This document shows, piece after piece, positions 1-11,435 of a stretch of 64,000 nucleotides of DNA. Location: assembly GCA_035236585.1 (NCBI GenBank), contig CP141131.1, forward strand, positions 19,505,103 to 19,569,102. Reading direction: 5' to 3'. Under the pieces are notes generated by a model. That model had not been told where the DNA came from and did no database searches. It worked only from the letters and a program-made list of their open reading frames with translations. Within the stretch, counting starts at the first letter, position 1. Every line of letters starts with the position of its first letter. Made by a program: the position numbers and the translations under genes. Source of the DNA: Warburgia ugandensis. Taxonomy: Eukaryota > Streptophyta > Magnoliopsida > Canellales > Canellaceae.

Positions 1-1
1 A

Positions 2-403
2 AGATGTGCATATGTTGGAAATCTCTCGTGCAATGTTAAGGAAGACTACATCAGAGACCTTGTCAAAGCCTCCAAAATTACTTGCAAGTTCTGTAGTTTT
101 GGTCACATAGACTTTGCAGATGATGAATCACTTGAGGAAGCCCTAAAGAAAGACCAAGTAGAAGTGCACGGCAGACCACTAAAAATTGCATATTTGATCC
201 AAGGATCCCCTGTTATGCAGAAACTAAAATTAAAATATCATCACAAACGCACACAACACAATAGATTTACATGGTTCAACCAATTTGGCCTACATCCACA
301 GGAAGAGGGAGAATATTATTTTCACTATAATGAGGCAAATTATAAGGAATGCCTTCAATACTGTATATGGCTCCTATTTATAGGAGTTCAGAGGAAGGCT
401 TGA
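2..403 (+). pseudogene. RRM-domain gene fragment (nucleolin/PHIP1-like), cut by the window edge
   Basis: The frame is open from base 2 to a TGA at 401-403. Its first 64 codons read as an RNA recognition motif: an RNP2-like CAYVGNLS at the start, then an RNP1-like FGHIDFADDESLEEALKKD and ending GRPLKIAY. This resembles the RRMs of plant nucleolin and phragmoplastin-interacting (PHIP1-like) proteins. The usual stretch of about a dozen residues between KIT and the RNP1 strand (the loop that normally contains a TGEFKG-like sequence) is missing, so the domain is shorter than normal. After IAY the frame runs about 70 further residues with no similarity I recognise. The upstream part lies outside the window. 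I favour a pseudogene or gene fragment; a real last exon with an internal exon boundary cannot be excluded. Confidence 0.6.
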
Positions 404-1396
404 TCTTTTCTACATTAACTCAAACTCTATCTGATAATCCTTATCTAACATTCTTATCCTTATCTGATTGAGCTTCATCCTGATTAATCCTTATCCTGAT
501 TGATCTTCATCTCATCGACTTCTTTATATGGGAATGGACCGTATCATCCCCTTCATTTGAAAATTGCATATGCAATTAGTAATAGAAACTGAAGCAAATG
601 ATTCATTTATGATATCAATGAAAATGTAGTGCCATTTAATTGAGCTAGAATACTTCTTCAATTGATTGGCATTTTACCATTATATTTCTTATAGGTAAAT
701 TAATACATACAGAGGAATGCTCCAGCAAGCACGTCCTCATTGTAGACTACTGCAAGGCACTCCAAATTTTCATTATGGCCCCTAATTATGGTTGATAGAC
801 CATTTATCTTATTTTTTTGAGATTGGATATCCTAGTGGCTTAAAGACATTGATGATTAGACAATTCTAGCATCCAAAATTTGTACTTTGGTCATTACTAA
901 CAAAATTTTCTTTTGTATGGCTAATGGCAGCAGCAACAGTGATAAACATTCAGTCCTGTATGATTTTGGTTGCTAAGAATCAGATGTTAAAATTTATTTG
1001 GTCCTTAACATTTACAGTTCAAAATCTAAAGTAGTCGTGTGTGGTAATTGCTCATGATAGCTATCCTTGATAGAAGCATAACTGCCATTAACCATCTATT
1101 AAAACGTTCAAATAAGGGGTCCCTAATTCATGTAAAAAATCACTTTGTTCTCCATCATCGTATATCACATAGAATCTGAAGATCTCTTAAAATAACATTA
1201 GATCCCTTAAAACAACATCAGATCCACTGCTATGGCTGGAGGTAAGTTTCTAATCATTTGATTTTGCTTCTGCTTATTTCTGATTTACTGTAAACAATAG
1301 AGATCTAGTCTAACATCAATGCATGGGTTGGATCAACCATCACTGTAGCTTACAATGAGATCATGCTCTATTAGAGAGCATTAATCATAAGCAAGC
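404..1396. other. Non-coding stretch, nothing recognised
   Basis: AT-rich DNA with no convincing reading frame or repeat end. It includes a short run of near-repeats built on a TTATCCTGATTGA-like unit around 430-515. It ends at the target-site duplication of the first SINE. Confidence 0.5.
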
Positions 1397-1408
1397 TAGG
1401 ATAACAAT

Positions 1409-1595
1409 GAAGGAGAGGCTTGCAGCAATGGTTGAGTTGTCGCAGTGTAACTTGGAAGTCATGGGTTCAAGGCGTAGAAACAGCCTCCTGCAAAATACAA
1501 GATAAGGCTACATACTGTAGATCCTTTGTGATCCATCCCTTTCCCCAACCCCTCATATGCAGGAGCTTTGTGCATCGGGCTGCCCTTTTATAAAT
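1409..1595 (+). mobile_element. Au-family SINE, near full length, with TSD
   Basis: The copy runs from a tRNA-related head (TTGCAGCAATGG, then CATGGGTTCAAGGC, a box B-like motif) through the family core (ACAAGATAAGGCTACATACTGTAGATCC) to the typical tail GCATCGGGCTGCCCTTTT. An imperfect duplication, TAGGATAACAAT at 1397-1408 and TAGGATAGCAAT at 1596-1607 (11 of 12 identical), brackets it and marks a target-primed insertion. Confidence 0.85.
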
Positions 1596-1607
1596 TAGGA
1601 TAGCAAT

Positions 1608-2333
1608 TGATTACCACCTTTGTTTAGCCCTTATACAAAATTAAAAGGTCCACCTTTTATTATCCTGACCGGTAAACGGCCCCTATTTTGCATGGAGGGC
1701 TTCCCTTTGGTTGATTAAATTGTTCACTTTACATTTGGCTCTTCATCTTGCATTTCAAACATCGCCATGATTGGATGATTCTAACATCTGAAGTACGTGC
1801 TTTTTACTCCATCATTATAGGCCATTCATTAAACATGCTACCTTATTCGAATTCTAGATTCTATCGAATCAGTAGTCTCACTAGCAATAGTCATCCAGAG
1901 TGGGAGAAATAAGAGGTAACCTAACATGCTCAAAGAATGCCAAGTTTATAGGAAAAAAAAAATGAAATAAGGAAAAGATTATCAAGTTGCTTGTACATAC
2001 AAAAGCAATTTTGCATGGACAACTTGATAGCACACAGTAATGTGCATCTCATCACAGCTAACCATTTTCCTTGCTTTGATTGGCTTTACCATTAGCTGAA
2101 ATCCTTATCCATGATAAATTAGAACCTCCGCTGGGTATTTTGCAAACTTATGAGCCAACAATGGTGTTCAAAGAGTCTCTTTCGATGATAAAACTTTAAT
2201 CACTATATTGAGAAGAAGATCAAACCGCATTTAGCTAAAAGAATCTCTGCTTTACATGCTTCTATAATGTTGGTAGAACTTGGGAAATCTGCTTTAATAT
2301 CTCCATTGTAGTCTTAAGATTAAAAATAAAAAT
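1608..2333. other. Non-coding stretch with a MITE-like fragment
   Basis: No gene seen. Around 1765-1830 is a piece (GATGATTCTAACATCTGAAG and following) that recurs in diverged form near 15.8, 46.3 and 57.9 kb, so it is probably the edge of a dispersed inverted-repeat element. The rest is not recognised. Confidence 0.4.
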
Positions 2334-2509
2334 GGCAACCCAGTGCACAAAGCTCCCACATATGTGGGGTCCGAGGAAGGGTTGGACTACAAGAGTTTAT
2401 AATATGCAACCTTAAATTTTTGCAAGAGATTATTTCCACCCCCAAACCCATGACCTCAAGGTCACACAGCCGCACCATGATGACAACTTTACTAGGTCAT
2501 AAGTCTCCT
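2334..2509 (-). mobile_element. Au-family SINE, near full length
   Basis: Read on the - strand, the copy ends in the family tail (here the complement GGCAACCCAGTGCACAAAGC) and has the core and the box B-like motif (complement CCCATGACCTCAAGGTCAC). No convincing target duplication is seen, so it is an older or edge-eroded copy. Confidence 0.8.
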
Positions 2510-2895
2510 AATCTATAACTACTGTTCATACCCCTGATATGTTAACTTTGAATTTAGAACTCCAGTATGACTCCATCCTTTAATGTAATTTCATATTCGT
2601 TCAACAAAAACTGTTATAGCATCCCAACCATAAGTTGTCATTTGTTTGATGAGAAATAAAAAGGAATATCGAATATTTGAGTGGCTGAAGATGAAGCAGC
2701 TACTTTCGAAGTACTAGAAAGAAAAGCAACGACTGGAGTGGTAGAGTCATAGTAGAAAAGAAGATTCCTCACTTTGTCAATTCTGTTCAGGTGACTGTCC
2801 CATTTGGCTATTAAAAGCTAATCTTGGAACTAAATTCCTATCACTGTTAAAGAGGGAATTTTGACCCTTTTTTTTCTTTTTGAAGTAGTCTAAAT

Positions 2896-2951
2896 TTTCA
2901 GGATCAGGCTCATCATCATCAAGACCTTATCCCAATTAGGGGTTGGCCTGA
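2896..2951 (-). mobile_element. 5'-truncated RTE LINE 3' end
   Basis: On the - strand this reads as the end of the RTE-clade LINE also seen complete at 28.6 kb: CCAACCCCTAATTGGGATAA followed by a GATGATGATGA tail. Only about 55 bases remain. It sits directly next to a SINE fragment in the same orientation. Confidence 0.65.
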
Positions 2952-2956
2952 AAAAA

Positions 2957-3031
2957 GGACAGCCCTAGTGCACGAAGTTCCCACCTATGCATGGTCTAGA
3001 GAAAGGGTGGACCACAAGGGCCTATAGTAAT
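2957..3031 (-). mobile_element. Au-family SINE fragment (3' half)
   Basis: Contains the complement of the family tail (GACAGCCCTAGTGCACGAAG) and core as far as the TATAG motif, then stops. The tRNA-related head is absent. It abuts an RTE LINE 3' end five bases away. Confidence 0.75.
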
Positions 3032-3221
3032 TTCCCATTACTGAATTCCTAATGAAATAGGGTGTAAGTGGTGAAACCAGCCTGGACTTGCCTAGAAAAG
3101 TTGAAGTGCCATCTCTTTTCATTTTTCATTAAGAACAGAATGGTATTGATAATTGCAATTCTCTTTAATAGTTTCAACAAAGTAGTCACTAGAAAAGTGA
3201 TATAACCACTATTAAAGATTT

Positions 3222-3250
3222 GATTATTATTATTATTATTATTATTATTA
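3222..3250. repeat. (ATT)n microsatellite
   Basis: About nine ATT units. Confidence 0.95.
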
Positions 3251-3281
3251 AAGTTCTTGAATAATGACAATGTCGAGGTAG

Positions 3282-3643
3282 GTATGCACTCTCAAGAGGA
3301 GGGGAAAGAGTACACACCTTTTTTTTATACATGCTACAACATCTTTTGCAAATTTAAGCTGTTCATCACGATTAGAATACCAAAAATAGGCAACCTATGA
3401 GAAATAATTGTATTTTTACAATCCTAGCCACTTGTTTCAAATCTTTAAAAAAATTACCACAAATGGATGGTCATAATTTTAACCAAAAAAACATAGGCTA
3501 AAAACTTCTCATGGGTATGAAATTTGATGTCTAGCCTATCTAGTCCATTCCTAAAATGATAAATGGGGTAGATCTAATAAAAATATATTCAACATGAATG
3601 AAATTTGAGGTGTGTACTCCTTTCTCTCCTCTTTAGCATATAC
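3282..3643. mobile_element. MITE-like element, family 1, copy A
   Basis: About 362 bp with imperfect terminal inverted repeats of about 35 bp. The left end GTATGCACTCTCAAGAGGAG and onward to AGTACACACC matches the complement of the right end (GTATATGCTAAAGAGGAG, to AGTACACACC). The same element, with similar ends and interior, recurs at 62270-62630. No coding capacity. Confidence 0.7.
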
Positions 3644-4930
3644 AATTGCAGGGAACAACGAAATTTCTTCAAACCCAAATATGATGAGCTGTTTAAAATA
3701 TTCCACAACGATACTATTTGAGTATATACTTCTCAATTGAGTCTCAATACTGCATTGCCCATCCATAATCAATCCCAGAACCAAATCTTGGATCACTGTG
3801 TGAACACTGGTTCATCACCTGCAAGCAGCAATTAGGATAAGGTCCAGGCCTTTGGATTGGTCAACAGCCATCTTATGAGAATTTATATTTTTCCTCTGCA
3901 ACAAACTTCCATACACTGATAATCTAGAAATCATTCCCCTGCAATATGTTTCTAATGCTTAGAGCCCAATATTGATCTACAAACTTCAAACCAACTTACC
4001 AAGTGATATTTAGAGTAATTCTCAGAATTCACTCCACAAGATATGAGTTCAAATTTGCTCTATGGTCTCCATAATTTAGATGGGCAATTTAAAAGATTTG
4101 AGAAAATATATTCTCACTGTTCCAATGGGTTAGATGGGGAAGATATGAATCAATTCTAATCTAATTAGGTGGAAATCAATTCCCACCTTTGGTAGGGTTC
4201 TAGTTGTTAGTAGAGTATTGAATTGCTCACACAATAATTGATTTTCATTCTAGCATGTCTTTTAAAATATTCCATGTCAGCAATCCTCATTCAAGGGTGT
4301 GGTTATAATTTTGTGCAGTAGTTCTATAATGGATGCAGTTCCGAATTCATCTCTAAGTGAGGAATTGGATTTCAGAATCTAATTCTAGGTTTTCACAGGA
4401 TCTCAATTTCTGATGCGATTGGAGGTTTGCTGTTCCACCAGCGGGAATTGATTTCTTCTACGATGAAGCATTGGTTGAATGGCTGGATCATCCAATGGGA
4501 CGTTTACCCAGACGCCGTAGTCTTGCCTAACCGTTTAGCCAGTGACGTCAGATGCTCGCTGTTTAGTTGTATCGATTTGCCACACCGGGAGAAAAGGTGA
4601 CGATAGCAATTCCCTTTGCCTCCTTGGCTGGAGAGCCTCCACGACAAGGGGACGGCGGTCAACCATCAACTGTGGAGATGTATATTGATCTCTGCATCTT
4701 GCCAGTTCATGAAGCAGACTCACTCTACCAAGGGGCAACAAAAGCTGGAACTCTTCCTGCAGAGGACTAGCACCTGTTTCATGTTCCATGCATGAGCGAG
4801 CTAGCAATAAGCACGTAGCGATTACTTTACAGTGGATGCTCGTAATGAGCACGATGAACAGTTACAAGTGGAGCCTAATTGTTCAATTATTAGAACCCCA
4901 TTATGTATTAAATATTTCATCTAACCAAAC
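3644..4930. other. Non-coding stretch, nothing recognised
   Basis: Short open frames exist on both strands at 4535-4852 but overlap each other, match no family I know and show no codon-usage signal. Treated as non-coding. Confidence 0.45.
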
Positions 4931-4934
4931 ACTC

Positions 4935-5010
4935 AATAAAGGAAAATGAAGGAACAAGATTCATGTGATCGACGGCTAATCAAAATAAGGTCTCGATGAT
5001 AACGATATTA
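4935..5010 (+). mobile_element. 5'-truncated RTE LINE 3' end
   Basis: AAAATGAAGGAACAAGATTCATGTG, then CGACGGCTAATCAAAATAAGGTCTCGATGATAACGAT, matches the 3' terminus of the RTE LINE at 28.55-28.66 kb and the complement of the fragment at 9.45 kb. Only the last 75 bases or so are present, as expected for severe 5' truncation. Confidence 0.65.
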
Positions 5011-5722
5011 TCTAACCAAAGCAGGAATTAACAAATAAACGGTTTGGACAATTGAACAAGTAGGTCTTAGTTGTACTTCTTTCTTGCCTACTCATTACAG
5101 TTACCTTCCAGGGAATCCGCGTGTATTTGGGTTGCAAGTGGCACATTATACCACCCAAAACCTCAACTTGCCCACCCTTAATATAACGGCCCACGCAGCA
5201 CGAACCATGTGATTCCAGTCCATGGTATTGGAAACTGGTTGAAAGCGTACCAGTAAAGGTAAGGGGAGCTTGAAGCTAAATTCACTTGATACTCCAATGT
5301 GGGTGTTCTTGTAATCCCTGGTGCAACAGATTCAGTGGATCCGGCTTCACCGTCAAAGTGCCGAATATCACGTGGTTTGAAGATACTAAACTCCAAAAAA
5401 TGGCTAAGCAGGTCACACGATTCAAGCTACTTCAACAACATATTAACCAAAGGAATTCCTCTGGCCGGACGTTGGAAAAGAATGCTGAAATTGATGCAGC
5501 TAAGATTGACTCCAAGTTTTGGTGATCTAAATCTCTCATCATGTTAAGCCTCGCCTACTTAGGCCGTATGGTAAAAATCATACATATCGGAGGCTTCTAA
5601 GTGAACATGATTTGAAAAGGAAGAAGAGCATGGCTCAAATCATTTGAGAGCCAGCCAATCTAAGGTAAGGTCAAACATGACGAATGGATCAAATCATCCA
5701 AAGAATGACCCCTACTAGACAG

Positions 5723-5725
<3 letters not shown>
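5011..5725. other. Non-coding stretch, nothing recognised
   Basis: Several short frames (60-82 codons) overlap on both strands at 5012-5547. None resembles a known protein. Confidence 0.4.

Positions 5726-5792
<67 letters not shown>
5726..5792. repeat. (CT)n microsatellite
   Basis: About 33 uninterrupted CT units. Confidence 0.98.
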
Positions 5793-5793
<1 letters not shown>

Positions 5794-5881
5794 AGTTATT
5801 TCGTACAATACTCTCTCCATTATTCCATACAATACCTATGAGTAGTCTCTTTACTCTTTTGTCACCACATGATCATTGATC

Positions 5882-6061
5882 AATGATAGAGTTGTTGTCC
5901 TATTGTTAGAGTTGTTGCCTTGTGATCCTGAGATCATGGGTTCGAAGCATGGAAACAGCTTCTTGCAAAATACAAGGTAAGGTTGTGTATTATAGACCTT
6001 GTGGTTCATCCCTTCCCCGGACCCTGCATACGTGGGAGCTTCGTGCACTAGGCTGCCCTTT
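5882..6061 (+). mobile_element. Au-family SINE with TSD
   Basis: Box B-like CATGGGTTCGAAGCATGG, core CAAGGTAAGGTTGTGTATTATAG and tail GCACTAGGCTGCCCTTT are all present. The flanks ATGATCATTGATC (5869-5881) and ATGATCGTTGATC (6062-6074) form a 12-of-13 duplication. The head has a small internal doubling of AGAGTTGTTG. Confidence 0.85.
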
Positions 6062-6074
6062 ATGATCGTTGATC

Positions 6075-6619
6075 GACAAGTGCATAGAAAGACCTATTTA
6101 TACCCTTTGATAACGCCTTTCACAGACAGAGGAAGGTAAAATGATCCCTTCGCGGGAACAATATGTTTAAATTACTCAATCAAAGCGCAAGTGAACGTAG
6201 TTTTCAATACCATTGAAAGAGGATGCTATTATCATTTAATAAACAAAACACTACTTCCTATTAGAGATGAAACGTGGTTTCTTAACCATGTTGCATTTTA
6301 TTAGGCCTAGACAATGGACACATTAAAGTGAGGCATTAACATGACGGATTAAGCACACAACATAACACTAAAAAAGATAAAAAATAAAATTTATCATCAT
6401 ATCAGCTGTTGTTTTGTTATTCATCATTTGTAACGCCTTGTAGGAATGCACGTAGGCTGTAGGGGACATGGCCAACCCACGGTTTACGAGCAACTGAACA
6501 TGGATGAAACTACAGAGATTCACCCAAGTCCATTCCAAGCTTATCCCCATTCCTCCCTCGTTTGATATGTACCTTCCAGCACAAACAGGGTATGGCATAT
6601 CCGGTGTAGAGCGAGCATC
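6075..6619. other. Non-coding stretch, nothing recognised
   Basis: An open frame of 110 codons on the - strand (6368-6700) runs into the neighbouring SINE and matches nothing known; it is treated as chance. Confidence 0.4.
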
Positions 6620-6638
6620 CACAGTTTGCCAAGTAAAT

Positions 6639-6804
6639 AAAGGGTAGCCCCGATGCACAAAGCTCTGGCGTATGCAGAGTTTGGGGAAGGGGCAGACCAC
6701 AAGGGTTAGTGGTACACAGTCTTACCTTGCATTTTGCAAGAGTCTTGAACCTGTAACTTCAAGGTCACATGACAACAGCTCTACTATTGCACTAAGCTCC
6801 CCTT
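6639..6804 (-). mobile_element. Au-family SINE with perfect 19-bp TSD
   Basis: Complement of tail, core and head are all present. The flanks CACAGTTTGCCAAGTAAAT at 6620-6638 and 6805-6823 are identical over 19 bases, the cleanest SINE insertion in the window and probably among its youngest. Confidence 0.93.
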
Positions 6805-6823
6805 CACAGTTTGCCAAGTAAAT

Positions 6824-7640
6824 CTCTTGGCTTAAATACCACTCCATTGTGCGTCTAAACAGCAGTAGCGGTCTCTCAAGATTTCTAGAAATGCCTAACA
6901 CTATGGCTCATCGCCTGAGTCGAACTTGTCCTGCTAATAAGGCCTAGGGATAACCTGAAATTCTTTTAGAATATCAAACATGAAACTGTCGATAACAGGG
7001 TATAAAATGGCGGCCTTCTTCCAAGGTGTTATAGGGCCCAAGCACTTGGTGCAAGGAGAAGTCCAACTGGAGCATTATTTATTAGCCAAAATAACGTACA
7101 ATGCTCGTAACTTTAAAAGTGTATCCGAGGAACAAATTTATCATATTCATTACCATAATGATGCTGCAGTAACCAAAACCAAGAAACAGCTCCTGCAAAT
7201 ACCTTGGATGATTTCTCAAACGCCCTTCAAAGTACAATGACGCCTCACTGCCCCAATCAAACTGACCGATATAATTTATGTCTATAACATAATGCAATGG
7301 GGCTGTATCGAGCCAACCAAGTCCTGACTTGAACAGAACCAACTGCAAAAGCACGTTTCTTTTGCACTCTCCTCCTTATTGGAGACTAACCCGTAAAGTA
7401 ATTGAAAGATCATGCAGGTTTTATTAGCCCAGGACCCAGAAATGTAACAGGGTTGTCTAAAATTTTTCTGCTGCTTAATCTTCCACAGACTACCTGTAAC
7501 TTAAAGAAATCTTCAAGGGTTATGGTAAGCTGCCCATGGTAGGTGTGGAAAGTGCATGTTTTAGGCCTCCACCTCAAATACGGTGACAAAGCTAGCTCAA
7601 GAGATACAGGAAGTAGTGTAATAGACATGAGTATGATTCA
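6824..7640. other. Non-coding stretch, nothing recognised
   Basis: Overlapping frames at 6980-7240 (+) and 7082-7354 (-) are mutual shadows with no recognisable product. Confidence 0.4.
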
Positions 7641-7658
7641 CTTCCTATAAAACAGACT

Positions 7659-7833
7659 AAAGGCGGTCCTGGTGCACGAAGCTCTGGCATATGCAGGGTT
7701 CGAGAAAGGGGTGAACTACGAGGGTCAATAGTACACAGCCTTACCTTGCATTTTGCAAGAGGCTATTTTCATGCCTTGAACCCGTGACCTTAAGATCACA
7801 CAACAATAACTCTACCTTTATGCCAAGACTCCC
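7659..7833 (-). mobile_element. Au-family SINE with perfect 18-bp TSD
   Basis: Complement of the full family sequence, including TACCTTGCATTTTGCAAGAG and the box B-like AACCCGTGACC. Identical flanks CTTCCTATAAAACAGACT at 7641-7658 and 7834-7851 define both ends. Confidence 0.93.
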
Positions 7834-7851
7834 CTTCCTATAAAACAGACT

Positions 7852-8416
7852 CATAACTTCAATTAATAATAAAAAACAAGTTAAACTCCATAATTTGGTG
7901 TTACCATTTGTTCTCACCTCCTTTTCATAGTGTAGACCCAGATTTGGAGACTAAGTATGGAATACAGGATGAGGAACATCCCCTCTTCTTGCAGGCGGCA
8001 CAGTATTCCAGAAAAAGAGGTGGTAAAGACTGGTACTAGAATGACTAGATTTTACTTTTTTGGTCAGAGCTTGGGCATGGGGTGCTGGATGAATGTAACT
8101 CATGCTTAAATAGTGATCTTCACACATTGCACGAGATCAAAGGCATCAAAGCTAAACACTCTTGCTGGTGACAGGTCCTATATGATAGAGCCAAGCAAGA
8201 AAACTCTATTAAAGACTCCACCGTTCACTCAAAACCATGCAGTAAAGGCTGCATTTTAAGGTCAAATCCGGTAATAAAGCCAAACTCCACTGACAAATGA
8301 TGCTTCAGATTTCGAAAACCAGGCAAGATAATTGCATTAAAACTTGTAATCTTGCGTCAAATCATACACTAAAATCTAACTTATATTACTGGAAACTCCT
8401 TCCATTTACATTAGAC
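7852..8416. other. Non-coding stretch, nothing recognised
   Basis: AT-rich DNA between two SINEs with no repeat ends or plausible frames. Confidence 0.4.
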
Positions 8417-8433
8417 AAATATGACAACTCCTG

Positions 8434-8617
8434 GGGAAGGGAGTCTTGGCACAACAGTAAAGTGGTTGCCATGTCACCTTGAAGTCATGAGTTCAAGGCG
8501 TGAAAATAGTCCTTTGCAAAGATCCAAGGTAAAGCTGCGTACTATAGATCTTTGTAGTCTGCCCCTTCCCTAAACTCCACATAGGTAGGAACTTTGTACA
8601 TTGGGGATGCCCTTTTT
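8434..8617 (+). mobile_element. Au-family SINE with TSD
   Basis: Head GAGTCTTGGCACAACAGTAAAG, box B-like GAGTTCAAGGC, core and tail TTGGGGATGCCCTTTTT. The flanks AAATATGACAACTCCTG (8417-8433) and AAATATGATAACTCCTG (8618-8634) agree at 16 of 17 positions. Confidence 0.9.
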
Positions 8618-8634
8618 AAATATGATAACTCCTG

Positions 8635-9186
8635 TATAAAGATGCACTATTCAATGAAATGAATCAATGCAGCTTAACTATGTTAGTGGAGAGTGCTTCA
8701 AATCAACAAAGGCAAACATGATAATTCTGCCAAAGGCTGCACTCTTCATTCAAATAAGACAATAATGCTCGTATATATATTTTTTCAAAATATATTAATA
8801 CCTTTCCAAATTATATCCGTTTAGATTCTCGATTTTAAAGATCTAAGCTATTCATCATGTTTCAAATGGTTTAAACAGTCATTATACTAAATTTCTTGCC
8901 CTTTGATTGATATCAGATCATGTTTCTTCGAATTCAAAATCAAAAGCTTTGGTTTTTCTATGACCGAACCAAAGTGCTTCAGATCATTCAAATCCATTGA
9001 TTTCTCTTGAGATGCCTGATTTCTATATGCTAGAACATGCTGTACAGCTTAGATCTTTCGAACGTACACTTGATGCGGTGCCTATGTACTCCTCAATATA
9101 AATGGTTTGGATTGCAGATCAAATGGCTTTCATATAAAGGACTAGGATTGTCAACAACCATTTTTGGGCCATCGCTCATTCTACAT
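8635..9186. other. Non-coding stretch, nothing recognised
   Basis: AT-rich, no gene or clear repeat boundary. Confidence 0.4.
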
Positions 9187-9292
9187 CTTCTTGCAATGCA
9201 AGGTAAGGTTGCATACTATTGACCCTTTATGATCTGGTCCGCCCCTTTCCTGGACCTTACATGCGCAGGAGTTTTGTGTACCTGGCTGCCTA
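9187..9292 (+). mobile_element. Au-family SINE fragment (3' half)
   Basis: Starts in the core at CTTGCAATGCAAGGTAAGG and runs to a tail-like CTGGCTGCC. The tRNA-related head is missing. Confidence 0.75.
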
Positions 9293-9440
9293 TTGTACTG
9301 TCCCAACAAATAAAGTGGTCTATATCACCGAAACTTATGCCCCATGTGTTTCATTTCTACCATATAACAATACCATAAGCCTCGTAAAGCTTTAGTCCAT
9401 GCTAAGCTAGGCAATGTTTCTTATTTTTATATTAAAAAAA

Positions 9441-9548
9441 TCATCATCATTATTATGATCATCAAGACCTTATCCCAATTAGGGGTCGGCCACATGAATC
9501 TAGTTCCTTCATTCCCCTCTATTAAGTACCATGGCTTCATTTAGTCTC
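9441..9548 (-). mobile_element. 5'-truncated RTE LINE 3' end
   Basis: Complement of the RTE LINE terminus: on the - strand GACTAAATGAAGCCATGG, AGAGGGGAATGAAGG, ATTCATGTGG, GGGATAAGGTCTTGATGATC and a (GATAAT)-like tail. It matches the end of the LINE body at 28.55-28.66 kb. About 108 bases survive. Confidence 0.75.
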
Positions 9549-9566
9549 AAAGTTTTTGTAATAAAA

Positions 9567-9762
9567 ATTGGGTTTGCTTTTTTATACTTTTTTAATGATC
9601 CAACCTATTCATCAAATTTGACCTTAACCCTATATGCATTTCATATGGACGGATCCCACCATGGAGTTGCCTATTGGATGATAGTTTTTGTACCCCTACT
9701 TTAAGAGAGGCAAATTTAGTGAATGGGTTGGATCATCATATAAGTATCAAAAGTTAGGCCTA
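9567..9762. mobile_element. MITE-like inverted-repeat element, family 3
   Basis: Two arms of about 55 bp face each other. The left arm contains TACTTTTTTAATGATCCAAC and CTATTCATCAAATTTG; the complement of the right arm contains TACTTATATGATGATCCAAC and CCATTCACTAAATTTG. The element is about 196 bp, non-coding, and lies beside the LINE 3' fragment. A related single arm lies near 14.31-14.35 kb. Confidence 0.65.
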
Positions 9763-11201
9763 TTTCTCATCTTTCTTGCTACAGATAAGCGTAATGTATA
9801 ATTCCTCCCATTCCACTCCTTGCCCCTTCTAAATTATATGGTGCAATTAGTTTCATTGCAATTGCTTCATGGCATACCAAAAGGCCAATTTTGGGCTCAC
9901 TTTTTTCAAAATTTTCCATGATCCAACCATTCCATCGGATTCGCCTTGTTTTAGATGGCCTAGATATGAAATCTCACATATATTACATTCTCTCAAGATT
10001 TTTTGCCCCTGTGAAATGAATACGTTCTCTCTTACTTTTGGTAAAAAAGGGAGAAAGTAAATGGTTATAGTAAGAGATGATTAGTTACAAGTGTCATTGT
10101 AATTGATTTTTAGAACACTAATTTATACCTTGTTATTTATCATTTTTAGTACAAAAGATGGCTTTCACTTTTTATTTGTTTGTTTTCTACTTTTCTTGAC
10201 TTTCCACTATTTTCTTTAATTTTCTAAATTTCTTTTATTAGCTACAATGGATCCCATTTACCACCTCTTTTTCTACTTCCTTAATTGCCACAATAAGGGA
10301 TTTCCACATTTCTATGACATTCATCAATTTCTCCCAATTATTTCTCTTTCAAAAGTTAGTTTGCAGGAGAAACTTCTCTCTCTGTAATGTAGATAGTGAA
10401 GAGTTATTCATCTCTTCAAATTATTGTTCTATTTGTCCATCCTCTTTCTTGTTTTCAAATCATTTGTAACCAAAGGATTCCAAAGATACACTATATGCTA
10501 GATTTGCGATCGATCCAACTCCTTAAGATGATCTATTCTTTGATTAGTTGCTTAGCACATAGATCTTGATCAATTTGAGTTTCCAAGTAGATCTGGCCAT
10601 ATATTGAATACCAGACCATTAGATATCAGATTGATCTTGCTCTAACATTGATCGACCATAGATTAGTGATTAAACACCTAGATTCATAATCAATCTAAGT
10701 ATTCACCTTAATCTAACCATAGATATACCTTCGAAACCCCTATAATCATAGAAAAATCGAAGGTATATTTTTTTGTAGTAAAATAATGCATGATCTTATG
10801 TCTTTTGCCTAATAAGCTGACCAACTAAGTATGTGTTTTAGTGTAACTCTAGGCACTGAGATTGAGAGGAAGGTCAAATTCATTTTTTAAACATTCTTGA
10901 AAGGAGATAAAGTATTAATATTGTTCCAATAGTGCAAATTAGATAAAATATATACTCTAATATGGTTGAATTCTGAAGACATAGCTACTTATAATCTCAT
11001 GCACATTTTGAAGGCCTTAAAATATATATAAGATTCTTCTTTTTGAGGTACATCTATAAGCTAAGATTCAAATAATTCATTGAAAATGCAAGATAAGTAC
11101 TCCATCAGCCATTGCATATTTATATCGAACATATTTAAAGGTTGTAACTCCTACTATTGGAAAGTAACCCAATTGAGCTAAAATTATACATACCAGTGCC
11201 T
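9763..11201. other. Non-coding stretch, nothing recognised
   Basis: AT-rich. A weak relative of the MITE family 3 arm (CATGATCCAACCATTCCATCGG) lies around 9920. No gene found. Confidence 0.4.
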
Positions 11202-11213
11202 GTAATGACAGTA

Positions 11214-11395
11214 GGGTAGTTGGTGCATGAAGCTCTTGCTTATGCAAGGTTTGGGAAAGGGGGTAGACCACAATGGGTAAATAGTATGCACGTGTACATT
11301 GCATTGCAAGAGGTTGTTTCCAAAGTTCAAATCGGTGATGTCAAGGTCACAAGATGACAACTTTACATTGCGCCAAGGCTCTTTTTCTCAAAAAA
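11214..11395 (-). mobile_element. Au-family SINE with 12-bp TSD
   Basis: Complement of tail (GTAGTTGGTGCATGAAGCTC), core and head (ACATTGCGCCAAGGCTC). Identical flanks GTAATGACAGTA at 11202-11213 and 11396-11407. Confidence 0.88.
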
Positions 11396-11435
11396 GTAAT
11401 GACAGTATCAGTCAAATTTGTTAGAGAGGCTAAAA

